Below, piece after piece: positions 6,816-12,181 of a stretch of 14,507 nt of DNA (the stretch's first letter is position 1; every line of letters begins with the position of its first letter). A program made the position numbers and the translations under genes. Source of the DNA: DASRIA01 sp038203635 (lineage in GTDB: Bacteria; Actinomycetota; Thermoleophilia; Solirubrobacterales; JBBDJG01). The stretch is taken from NCBI GenBank assembly GCA_038203635.1, contig JBBRDT010000083.1:1-14507 (forward strand), given 5' to 3'. The notes beneath the pieces are model-generated. The model was not told the DNA's origin. It was given only the letters and a program-made list of their open reading frames with translations, and did not search any database.

Positions 6816-6837
6816 GTCCCCTGTACGCTTGCGTCAA
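6809..6837 (-). promoter_or_regulatory. SDR-BVMO promoter
   Basis: On the minus strand, TTGACG (6837-6832) matches the -35 consensus at 5 of 6. It is followed after exactly 17 bases by TATGCT (6814-6809), a 4-of-6 -10. The -10 lies inside the right arm of the operator, so repressor and polymerase would compete directly. Transcription would begin near 6802, leaving a leader of about 26 nt with GGAGG. Confidence 0.65.
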
Positions 6838-7448
6838 TGAGCACGGCTCCGACCGTAAAGCAGGAGCAGTCGGCGCGCTCGCAGAACGCGCTGATCGAGG
6901 CGGCCACGGCGCTGTTCGCGGCGCGCGGCTACCGGGGCACCTCCGTCCAGGCGATCGGGGAGCGCGCCGGCGTCAGCCGCGGGTCCATCTTCTGGCACTT
7001 CGACTCCAAGGAGGGGTTGCTGTGGGCGGTGGTCGAGCGCGCGTTCGAGGCGTGGGAGGCCGAGGTCCTGCTGCCCGTCGTCGGCAAGGCGACCGGCGTC
7101 GAGGCGATGAGCCGCGCGCTCGCGGCGCACCGGCGCTTCCTCACCGAGCGAACGGAGGCGCTGCGCCTGTTCTACGTCCTGATCTTCGAGGCGCTCGGCC
7201 CGCGGCCGGAGCTGGCGCCGGAGTTCGCCCGGCTCCATGCCAACCTGCGCGCGATGACGGTCGGGTGGATCCGGCAGGCGATCGACGCGGGAGAGATGCG
7301 CGACGACGTCGACGCGAGCTCGGTCGTCACGTTCATCACGGGCGCGCTGGGTGGCATCGCCTACCAGTGGCTGCTCGACCCGGGCGGGTTCGACCTCGAC
7401 CGCGTCTACGCAGATCTCGAGAAGACACTCGCGCGCGGCATGCGCTGA
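6837..7448 (+). CDS. TetR-family transcriptional regulator
   Basis: This 203-residue regulator has an N-terminal helix-turn-helix at about residues 37-57 (SVQAIGERAGVSRGSIFWHF), preceded by the usual helix IEAATALFAARGYRGTS. The rest is the all-helical ligand and dimer domain typical of the family, which has no fixed ligand. It is divergent from the SDR-BVMO operon across a palindromic operator, so it probably senses a substrate or product of that operon. No Shine-Dalgarno precedes ATG 6837. A TACGCT hexamer at 6824-6829 would place the transcript start at or beside the ATG, so a leaderless mRNA is possible. An alternative -10, TATGCT at 6795-6800, gives a 30-nt leader. Confidence 0.93.
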   Translation: MSTAPTVKQEQSARSQNALIEAATALFAARGYRGTSVQAIGERAGVSRGSIFWHFDSKEGLLWAVVERAFEAWEAEVLLPVVGKATGVEAMSRALAAHRRFLTERTEALRLFYVLIFEALGPRPELAPEFARLHANLRAMTVGWIRQAIDAGEMRDDVDASSVVTFITGALGGIAYQWLLDPGGFDLDRVYADLEKTLARGMR

Positions 7449-7481
7449 GCCCCTCGCTAAGGTTTCCCGGCGGTACGTCCC

Positions 7482-7568
7482 GGAGGGGTGCCGGAGTGGT
7501 TGAACGGGGCGGTCTCGAAAACCGTTGTGCGCGCAAGCGCACCGAGAGTTCGAATCTCTCCCCCTCCG
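7482..7568 (+). tRNA. tRNA-Ser (anticodon CGA)
   Basis: The 87-nt gene folds as a type II tRNA: acceptor GGAGGGG (7482-7488) pairs with CCCCTCC (7561-7567), with discriminator G 7568. The D arm begins at CCGGAGTGG. The anticodon stem GCGGT/ACCGT encloses loop CTCGAAA with anticodon CGA at 7516-7518. The long variable arm (GTGCGCGCAAGCGCAC) is the serine identity feature, and the T arm GAGAGTTCGAATCTC is standard. No CCA is encoded. It reads UCG codons. Its 3' part from 7512 on is the left end of an integrated element, so the mature 3' half is supplied by the element. Confidence 0.96.
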
Positions 7569-7571
7569 CTT
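7512..7571 (+). repeat. attL: 60-bp direct repeat in the 3' part of tRNA-Ser
   Basis: Bases 7512-7571 are identical to 10943-11002. The repeat starts in the anticodon stem and runs 3 bases past the discriminator, the typical extent of a tRNA attachment site used by a tyrosine integrase. This copy keeps the tRNA gene whole. Confidence 0.92.
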
Positions 7572-7574
7572 TAT

Positions 7575-7612
7575 GGAGCGGGAACCTGGCTCCGGAAGCG
7601 GGTTCCCGCTCC
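7575..7612 (+). terminator. Hairpin after tRNA-Ser
   Basis: GGAGCGGGAACC (7575-7586) pairs perfectly with GGTTCCCGCTCC (7601-7612) over 12 bp, starting 7 bases after the tRNA. There is no T-tract. It lies inside the element, immediately past attL, so the element would supply a replacement transcript end as well as the tRNA 3' half. Confidence 0.6.
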
Positions 7613-7679
7613 TGCAAGGCCGTCAGGGCGATCGCCGCACTTCGTCAGCGATGGTCAGTAGAGGTCCCTTTTGGGCGTC

Positions 7680-7701
7680 ATGTGTTCCCGATGTGTTCCC
7701 G
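7680..7701. repeat. Tandem 11-bp repeat, candidate integrase arm sites
   Basis: ATGTGTTCCCG occurs twice head to tail (7680-7690 and 7691-7701), about 110 bp inside attL. A looser pair built on GTGTGCCC occurs at 10861-10884, about 60 bp inside attR. Short direct repeats at such distances are what arm-type binding sites of lambda-like integrases look like. Function is inferred. Confidence 0.35.
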
Positions 7702-7733
7702 ACGATCGCTTATGTGGGTCACTGGGAGGCGGC

Positions 7734-8355
7734 TTAGCGCCGCTCGCGCTCGCTTGCCCGGATCTGCTCTTCGGGCGACGTGCCGTCCGGCTCTGGTGGC
7801 AGCGCCGGGTCCGAGCCGGCGAAGTATTCGTCCCAGTCGCTGTTCACGGCGCGCCCAAGGTCGCCCTCTGCCAAACCCCAGTTACTGACGCCGAGGTCCT
7901 TCCGCATGGCCTTCACGAACGCCTCGTACTTGAGCATCATCGCCTTGGTCTGCTCGTGCGACCAGTTCTCGTTCTGAGGCAGCGCGTCCCGCCACACACG
8001 CAGCGCCCTTAGCACTGACGGGCTTGCATAAACCAGTGACCTCCGCATGAAGTCAAGGATCACCTTCTCCTGCTTCCGGGCGGGTATCTCGCGTCCGGCT
8101 AACACGAACGAGAGTTCCTCGCACAGCTGGCCCAGGCGTTCGCGGCGGTGAGCGTGGTTCCCTCTGACCTTCGTAGCGGCGCACGATCACGGCTCCACCG
8201 ACGGTGGCGAGCGCGGCCAGGGTCGTAGCGAGGAGGGTCGCGCCCTCGCGGATCGCCAGGGTAAAGAGCCAAACGATCCCGACGAAGGCCGCGAGGCACA
8301 GGACAGCCCCGACGATCGTGTGGACGATGCTGGTCAGGTCACGCTTCTCCACCAT
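7734..8355 (-). pseudogene. Two-helix membrane protein split by a single-base frameshift
   Basis: The N-terminal part, from ATG 8355, reads MVEKRDLTSIVHTIVGAVLC and continues with two hydrophobic helices (about residues 8-30 and 36-57) and then RRYEGQRE. The next frame reads HRRERLGQLCEELSFVLAGR and goes on to a helical C-terminal domain ending ASERERR. Removing one base of the GG at 8156-8157 joins them into one 206-residue protein, membrane-anchored with a cytosolic domain (segments such as KVILDFMRRSLVYASPSVLR and LKYEAFVKAMRKDLG). That architecture is familiar from hypothetical proteins of actinobacterial islands, but I cannot name a function. It may be a true pseudogene or a sequencing error; the downstream frame also has its own GTG at 8105. 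No good ribosome site precedes 8355. Confidence 0.68.
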
Positions 8356-8522
8356 GTCGTAGAGATACCGGAGCTATCGGACAAACGGTTCGGCTACGAA
8401 CCAACTGGCGCGCCGTATTGGCGACGATGCGCCTCACGCGGCCAGGATGGGGGGCGACTGTTAGGCTCGCGCCCGGATCGTGACGCCGAGCACTTCGCCC
8501 AGCCCAGATCCGGAAGTTGGGG

Positions 8523-9050
8523 CTACGTCGGAGGCTGCGGCCGCCCCGTCGCTACCGAGTGTCGTATCGCCTGCATCCGCGGGTTCGCACGGTTCCTGAA
8601 CTCCTCGGTCACGAGCTTCGGTGACACTTTGCCAGCGAAGAGCTGGAGCGAGGGCACGAGGTCATTTGTCAGCCGACTCAGCTCCCAGGGCTTGAGGTCG
8701 TCAGTGACCAACAGGCGGGCGTAGGTGAGATGGACCAGTTCCTTGTTTGCACGATCCTTGAGCTTGGTGAGGGACTCCGGCATCTCCGGACACATGCGGT
8801 TCCATTCGCCCTCGCCGAAGTACTGATCGGCGAACGCGTCGTCGTGTAGCCACCGATCTGGCCGGTAGAGGAAGTCGGTCAGGTTGCGCGCGTGCACTCC
8901 CCACGACTCCAGGAGCGCGGCTTGCCACTGTGTCGCGGTCGCAGGCACGTGCTCGGGTCCGAACTGCTCGACGCAGTAGAAGAGCATGTCCATCTCGTAG
9001 AGCACATGATCCGACATGGCGCGCAGGTCCTCGGGAGTCCGCTCGGGCAT
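8523..9050 (-). CDS. Hypothetical soluble helical protein, possible HEPN-like fold
   Basis: This 175-residue protein is almost all helix-forming and has no membrane segment. It contains a conserved-looking segment LLESWGVHARNLTDFLYRPD and a later one, RANKELVHLTYARL. The latter holds R-x6-H, close to the R-x4-6-H motif of HEPN-domain RNases, and the overall pattern of a long helix with an Arg/His pair resembles hypothetical proteins common in islands. I cannot assign a function; HEPN is a hypothesis from the motif only. ATG 9050 has no ribosome site. A copy of the dispersed repeat lies 45 bases upstream. It is the best-preserved cargo gene of the element. Confidence 0.75.
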   Translation of the reverse strand: MPERTPEDLRAMSDHVLYEMDMLFYCVEQFGPEHVPATATQWQAALLESWGVHARNLTDFLYRPDRWLHDDAFADQYFGEGEWNRMCPEMPESLTKLKDRANKELVHLTYARLLVTDDLKPWELSRLTNDLVPSLQLFAGKVSPKLVTEEFRNRANPRMQAIRHSVATGRPQPPT

Positions 9051-9082
9051 GGCGCATCACGCTAACAGTCAGCGTGCTGGAC

Positions 9083-9101
9083 GTTGTGACAGTTGCACAA
9101 C
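9083..9101. repeat. Short inverted repeat upstream of the gene at 9050
   Basis: GTTGTG (9083-9088) and CACAAC (9096-9101) are inverted around 7 bases. The right arm is the start of dispersed repeat copy A. It could be an operator, but it is short enough to be chance. Confidence 0.3.
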
Positions 9102-9128
9102 CCCCGCTGCCGCTTCTCGCCTAAAAGG
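9095..9128. repeat. Dispersed repeat, copy A
   Basis: This 34-bp copy begins GCACAACCCCCGCTGCCGCT and ends with GCCTAAAAGG. It matches copy B at 32 of 34 positions and copy C over most of the first 26. It lies 45 bases upstream of the minus-strand gene starting at 9050. CGCC and GGCG (9118-9121, 9129-9132) can pair around the TAAAAGG loop. Confidence 0.85.
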
Positions 9129-9279
9129 GGCGCTCCGGCGTTTTGTGCGCTTCTGATGCGTTTCGTCGCCCATCCCGAACGGGGACGCACACGACCTACC
9201 TCACGCGCCCTATGTTCGCCTCCCGGGGGGAAGAGGAGGGGTCGGGCGCACAACGGGGAGCAGAACTATCCACCTACGC

Positions 9280-9780
9280 TCACGCTGCTGGTCGCGTGAA
9301 CCAGTAGGGCTTCTGTGGTGCGATCTCCCACGCCTTGCGGCGTTGGGAGAACAGAACGATGTGATGTCGTTTCTCCCACGCTGCAAGGCGCCAGCTGAGC
9401 ACCGTAGACATCGCGATGGTTGCAAGTAAGAGGCCGGCCCCGATGATCGCGAATACTGCGATGACTACAGCATCGAGTGCGAGGTCGAGGGGAACTCGGA
9501 CAAGGTGATGCCTTCGCGTCTCCGCTTCGGACTCAATAACTGCGTTCGCAGGGAGGGGAGAGAAGGCGGGAGAGTCCGCCGAACTGTTACGACGTAACAT
9601 CCACATCAGCCAGCCATGGCCGACCCCCATCGCCGCTACTCCAACCGAAACGCCGATGAGGAACTCCAACAGAGTTTCGCCCTCGTAGATCACGAACGCT
9701 GCGGCTGCAGCGATCGTCGCTCCCGGCGCCCGCGCAAATGCCCTTATCGTTAGGTCGCTCCGGAGCCGCGTTAAGGGCAT
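9280..9780 (-). CDS. Hypothetical small membrane protein
   Basis: From ATG 9780 the frame gives 166 residues (MPLTRLRSDLTIRAFARAPG). Hydrophobic segments lie at about residues 19-34, 38-62 (LIGVSVGVAAMGVGHGWLMW region) and 98-128 (LALDAVVIAVFAIIGAGLLL), with a polar loop between the second and third. A basic C-terminus ends QKPYWFTRPAA. The frame is open upstream to 9909, but that extension translates the dispersed repeat and has no protein-like character, so 9780 is preferred. A 10-bp inverted repeat brackets the first codons (9737-9746 and 9772-9781), and repeat copy B lies 46 bases upstream. No family recognised. Confidence 0.62.
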   Translation of the reverse strand: MPLTRLRSDLTIRAFARAPGATIAAAAAFVIYEGETLLEFLIGVSVGVAAMGVGHGWLMWMLRRNSSADSPAFSPLPANAVIESEAETRRHHLVRVPLDLALDAVVIAVFAIIGAGLLLATIAMSTVLSWRLAAWEKRHHIVLFSQRRKAWEIAPQKPYWFTRPAA

Positions 9781-9781
9781 T
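9737..9781. repeat. Inverted repeat over the start of the 166-residue membrane protein gene
   Basis: AATGCCCTTA (9737-9746) and TAAGGGCATT (9772-9781) are perfect 10-bp inverted arms 25 bases apart. The right arm contains the start codon of the minus-strand gene. In mRNA the start codon would be paired in a hairpin, which could limit initiation. A further AATGCCCT lies at about 9798. Confidence 0.6.
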
Positions 9782-9825
9782 GTAGAAGCGCACCCTAATG
9801 CCCTGGTGCATCTCGGGGGCGGAAC

Positions 9826-9859
9826 GCACAACCCCCTCTGCCGCTTCTCGGCTAAAAGG
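9826..9859. repeat. Dispersed repeat, copy B
   Basis: This copy differs from copy A at two positions (T for G at the 12th base and G for C at the 26th). It lies 46 bases upstream of the minus-strand gene starting at 9780. The second change sits in an arm of a 7-bp hairpin, CTCGGCT (9847-9853) with AGCCGAG (9865-9871), so both copies A and B keep a stem around AAAAGG although the stem bases differ. Confidence 0.85.
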
Positions 9860-9937
9860 CAGTGAGCCGAGCGCCCGCCGCCTGAGTGTCCCGCGTCGGG
9901 ACTGAACAACCAGGGCGGGGCGTACGCCGAGTTCGGA

Positions 9938-10276
9938 CTACGGCGTCGCGGGAGGAGGTGGTGACCCCTCCCGCCGTGCGCGCGCCTCCCGCGCGCGCCG
10001 GTTCGACTGCCTAATACGTATCGGGATCTCGATAAGGCGCGGAACGACGAAGATGGCTACGAGGATGGCGATGCCAACTGCTGCATGGCCGTTGACTATC
10101 GCCCACGCTGCCACCAAGCCCGGCACGGCCATCAGGCTCAGCAATACCCAGGTTCGGGCCCGTATCGCTGGTCGAGCCTCCGCGCCTATGCCTGCTCTCC
10201 GGGTGAACCGCAAACCGAGCCATAGGCCGAACGCGGTCGCGCCACCCGCGAAGACTAGGAAGAGCACGAAGTCCAC
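9938..10276 (-). CDS. Hypothetical small membrane protein, three helices
   Basis: GTG 10276 opens 112 residues: helix one at about 2-24 (FVLFLVFAGGATAFGLWLGL), helix two at about 43-62 (WVLLSLMAVPGLVAAWAIVN), helix three at about 64-83 (VGIAILVAIFVVPRLIEIPI). The cytosolic-looking tail is rich in Arg (RQSNRRAREARARREG) and ends in prolines. The positive tail suggests an inside C-terminus. No family recognised. GGTGG lies about 14 bases before the start, a weak ribosome site. Repeat copy C lies 22 bases upstream. The opposite strand carries an open frame here that only joins the integrase fragment by chance. Confidence 0.65.
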   Translation of the reverse strand: MDFVLFLVFAGGATAFGLWLGLRFTRRAGIGAEARPAIRARTWVLLSLMAVPGLVAAWAIVNGHAAVGIAILVAIFVVPRLIEIPIRIRQSNRRAREARARREGSPPPPATP

Positions 10277-10297
10277 GATGCGAAGCTACCACCGCCC

Positions 10298-10323
10298 GCA
10301 CAACCCCCGCTGCCGCTTGTCGC
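10298..10323. repeat. Dispersed repeat, copy C (partial)
   Basis: The first 26 bases match copy A except one (G for C at position 22), starting GCACAACCCCCGCTGCCGCT. The AAAAGG end is missing, replaced by GCGCGCGTGCC. It lies between the start of the 112-residue membrane protein gene and the broken 5' end of the integrase fragment, so the integrase may have been cut at or near this repeat. Confidence 0.8.
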
Positions 10324-10370
10324 GCGCGTGCCGTCCCCGGCTACTTGCTCGGCGTGTGTGTCATGACGGT

Positions 10371-10901
10371 ATGGGAAGTTTGTTGGCCTTGCGGGTACGC
10401 CCCCTCTCGACGTCGGGCACGGCTTCTCCTAGCTCATCGACACGCTCCACCGCCGGCATCCGTCCGGTGCCGATCCCCGGTCAGCTTGCGGTGATCCTGG
10501 ACGAGTACGATGCCTACCTGTTGGACAAGGGTCGTTCACCCGGGGAGGATGATCGCTACTTCCCAGGAGAACGTTCAGACCGGTTCTCGCACAGCGCTCT
10601 GATCGAGCGCGCACAGAAGCACTGGACGGCAGCGGACCTTGAGGCAGTCGGCCTCCACGATGCGCGCCACACCTACGCGAGCCTGATGATCGCGGCGGGG
10701 GTCAACGCCAAGGCCCTCTGCACCTACATGGGGCACTCATCAATCCAAGTCACCTTCGACCGGTACGGGCACCTGTTCCCAGGCAACGAGGCCGAGGCAG
10801 CCGCGCTGCTGGACGCCTATTTGACGAACGACCTGAAGCCCGACCAGCTTCCCTTGCCAAGTGTGCCCGACGGTGTGCCCAGCGAGGGTGCGGAAGCCTG
10901 A
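10371..10901 (+). pseudogene. Tyrosine recombinase/integrase, C-terminal fragment
   Basis: About 177 residues from an in-frame ATG at 10371 hold the C-terminal half of a phage-type integrase. AGIRPVPIPGQLAVILDEYD begins the recognisable part. The second catalytic Arg is in HDARHTYASLM, a His follows in YMGHSSIQVTFDRYGHLFPG, and the tyrosine of DRYGHL is the nucleophile. The N-terminal arm-binding and core-binding domains are missing, and so is the first catalytic Arg: the residues before the recognisable part (MGSLLALRVRPL) look like a worn trace of the family's GELLALRW segment with a deletion after it. Full proteins of this kind are about 350-400 residues. It is therefore inactive. Its place beside attR fits the enzyme that inserted the element in tRNA-Ser. 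Confidence 0.82.
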
Positions 10902-10942
10902 CTTTCGGCTCTACACGCGGCAGCAGGAGCGCCACCCCACTT

Positions 10943-11002
10943 GTCTCGAAAACCGTTGTGCGCGCAAGCGCACCGAGAGTTCGAATCTCTCCCCCTCCGC
11001 TT
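10943..11002 (+). repeat. attR: second copy of the 60-bp tRNA-Ser repeat
   Basis: This is identical to 7512-7571 and stops being tRNA-like upstream of the anticodon stem (CACTT precedes GTCTCG), so it cannot make a tRNA. It marks the right end of the integrated element and, if the core at 13662 is real, the junction between two tandem elements. Confidence 0.92.
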
Positions 11003-11010
11003 AACTGTTG

Positions 11011-11074
11011 CACCCGCGCGTTGTTCCGTCACGCGGAACAAACGACGGTTTCCGCGATGGGCCGCGCGCGGGTG
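11011..11074. repeat. Nested inverted repeats next to attR
   Basis: An outer pair, CACCCGCGCG (11011-11020) with CGCGCGGGTG (11065-11074), encloses an inner pair, TTGTTCCG (11021-11028) with CGGAACAA (11034-11041), whose left arm abuts the outer one. Folded, this is a long stem with an internal hairpin and a 23-base one-sided loop. It may be the original tRNA terminator, an att accessory structure or a regulatory leader for the gene at 11123. Confidence 0.65.
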
Positions 11075-11122
11075 TACAGAGGGCAGTCATGCCAGGGCGA
11101 TAAACCCGATTGGGAGCCCTTG

Positions 11123-11419
11123 GTGAACGCTGTCGGCGAGCGGGTCACCGCTGATTTCATGTGGATGTTCGAGGTCGAGTTGACCACCGGCGACCGGCTC
11201 CAGGCCTACAAGCACGTCGACACCAGACGCTACGTCCACCTCGCTCACGACGGGACTGCGTACACCTACGAGCCAGAGGACCGGTACCGGGTAGTTCCCC
11301 TTGGCGATGTGCTCGTCGCCGTCTTCGCTCCGCTCGCCGGCCTGGCGGGCGTCACCGAGGAACAGGTCAGGGCATCGTGGGAAGCTGTTGAACGGCTGCG
11401 TACACCATCCGATGTGTAA
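11123..11419 (+). CDS. Conserved-looking hypothetical protein, 98 residues
   Basis: GTG 11123 is chosen because GGGAG (11112-11116) lies 6 bases upstream. The frame is open further back, but that part translates att repeat sequence. The protein (VNAVGERVTADFMWMFEVEL, then TTGDRLQAYKHVDTRRYVHL) looks like a compact beta-rich domain followed by a helix ending EQVRASWEAVERLRTPSDV. It is soluble with no signal peptide. I do not recognise a family. It ends 10 bases before the vapB start, so the three genes could be one transcript, though candidate antitoxin operator repeats lie in the gap. Confidence 0.7.
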   Translation: MNAVGERVTADFMWMFEVELTTGDRLQAYKHVDTRRYVHLAHDGTAYTYEPEDRYRVVPLGDVLVAVFAPLAGLAGVTEEQVRASWEAVERLRTPSDV

Positions 11420-11430
11420 CATGATGTGTA
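11411..11430. promoter_or_regulatory. Direct repeat, possible VapBC operator
   Basis: GATGTGTA occurs at 11411-11418 and 11423-11430, 12 bp apart, immediately before the vapB start. VapB antitoxins with VapC usually bind repeats just upstream of their own gene. The spacing is close to one helical turn. Role inferred. Confidence 0.4.
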
Positions 11431-11627
11431 TGCGCACGAACATCGAGATCGATGACGAGGTCATGCGGGAGGCCCAGCGCCTCACCGGGGTGCGCACCAA
11501 GCGCGAGACGGTGGATCTCGCACTCCGCGAACTCGTGGCGCGGCACCGTCGACTCGGCATTCTCGAACTCCGCGGACGTGTGCACTGGGAGGGCGACCTC
11601 AGCACAAGCCGGCGCGGCCGGACGTGA
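11430..11627 (+). CDS. vapB: VapB-family antitoxin
   Basis: This is a 65-residue antitoxin opening MRTNIEIDDEVMREAQRLTG, the ribbon-helix-helix DNA-binding start typical of type II VapB antitoxins (Rv-type, beta strand RTNIEID then helix). A second helix follows at TKRETVDLALRELVARHRRL. The C-terminal part (ELRGRVHWEGDLSTSRRGRT) would wrap the toxin. ATGs at 11421 and 11424 are in frame, but the family begins at MRTNIEI. Its TGA overlaps the toxin GTG by 4 bp (GTGA). Antitoxin and toxin would form an autorepressing complex. Confidence 0.9.
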   Translation: MRTNIEIDDEVMREAQRLTGVRTKRETVDLALRELVARHRRLGILELRGRVHWEGDLSTSRRGRT

Positions 11628-12019
11628 TCGTCGTCGACACCAGCGTCTGGATAGACGTCCTGAGCGGCCGGCGGACCCGGCAGGCACTTCGCTGCGTCGA
11701 GCTGATCGAGGGCGGCGAGCCGGTGGCGCTCACCGACGTGATCTTCACGGAGGTGCTCCAGGGGCTGCATTCGGAGGACGAGGCGCAGCTCGTGGAGCAC
11801 CACCTGCGTGCGTTCCCGGTCCTGCGGCTCGAGGGGATGGAGGACTTTGCTCTCGCGGCGCGCCTCTATCGCACCGCCCGCAGCGCGGGCGTGACAATCC
11901 GCAAGACGCTCGACTGCCTGATAGCAGCCCCGTGTGTGCGTACGGGCGCACCCCTCCTGCACGCCGACGCCGATTTCGACCGGCTTGCGTCGTGCACTTC
12001 GCTGCGGATCTTTGCCTGA
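11624..12019 (+). CDS. vapC: VapC-family PIN-domain toxin (ribonuclease)
   Basis: This 131-residue PIN-domain RNase has the acidic metal site Asp5 (MIVVDTSVWID), Glu43 (FTEVLQGL), Asp97 (KTLDCLIAAPCV) and Asp115 (LLHADADFD). All are present, so the toxin should be active. VapC toxins cleave tRNA or rRNA and stop growth when VapB is degraded. The GTG start overlaps vapB. It sits in the possible second element in tRNA-Ser, where a toxin-antitoxin pair would stabilise the island (inference). Confidence 0.92.
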   Translation: MIVVDTSVWIDVLSGRRTRQALRCVELIEGGEPVALTDVIFTEVLQGLHSEDEAQLVEHHLRAFPVLRLEGMEDFALAARLYRTARSAGVTIRKTLDCLIAAPCVRTGAPLLHADADFDRLASCTSLRIFA

Positions 12020-12105
12020 GCGCTGCTCCCGAGGGGGACGGGGAGATCGTGCGCGAAGGCTTCTGGTCCGACTGAAGCCGGCGCTCTGTTCTGCGCCCTG
12101 CAGCC

Positions 12106-12134
12106 TTGCTTCACCCCGCTGGCCGGGTTAGGGT
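12106..12134 (+). promoter_or_regulatory. Candidate promoter of the broken secreted-protein gene
   Basis: TTGCTT (12106-12111), a 17-base spacer and TAGGGT (12129-12134) form a plausible sigma-A promoter; TAGGGT is a common actinobacterial -10. A ribosome site GGGAGG and ATG 12182 follow. CCGCTGG (12116-12122) and CCAGCGG (12139-12145) are inverted across the -10. Confidence 0.4.
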
Positions 12135-12181
12135 CGCCCCAGCGGTAACGAAGCCGCTGAACGGAAGAAACGGGAGGGTCC

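Larger units (their letters stand above)
7512..11002. mobile_element. Small integrated element in tRNA-Ser(CGA)
   Basis: An approximately 3.4-kb segment is bounded by exact 60-bp direct repeats, the left one inside an intact tRNA gene. It contains a decayed tyrosine integrase beside the right repeat and four cargo genes, all on the minus strand. Its coding sequences look less G/C-saturated at third positions than the flanking chromosome. With the integrase truncated, the element is probably immobile unless helped by another integrase. It shows no relaxase, replication gene or phage structural gene, so it is a cargo island remnant rather than a prophage. Confidence 0.88.

Noticed and set aside
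7525..8012. Plus-strand frames running through the tRNA and past attL
   Set aside because: They translate tRNA and hairpin sequence, have no ribosome site, and are antisense to the two-helix protein gene.
9781..9909. Upstream start of the 166-residue membrane protein at 9909
   Set aside because: The added residues are a translation of dispersed repeat B, and a similar peptide appears from copy A in a non-gene.
9095..10323. Repeats A-C as integron attC sites
   Set aside because: GTTGTGC/GCACAAC does not fit the GTTRRRY/RYYYAAC core, the copies are not bounded by paired core sites, and no integron integrase is present.
10053..10370. Long N-terminal extension of the integrase fragment frame
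   Set aside because: It is antisense to the 112-residue membrane protein gene and runs through repeat copy C, and it shows no integrase N-terminal domain features.
12033..12075. Tail of an open frame reading EIVREGFWSD, like the start of SnoaL-like proteins
   Set aside because: Only about ten residues, followed by a stop; too short to call a gene fragment.
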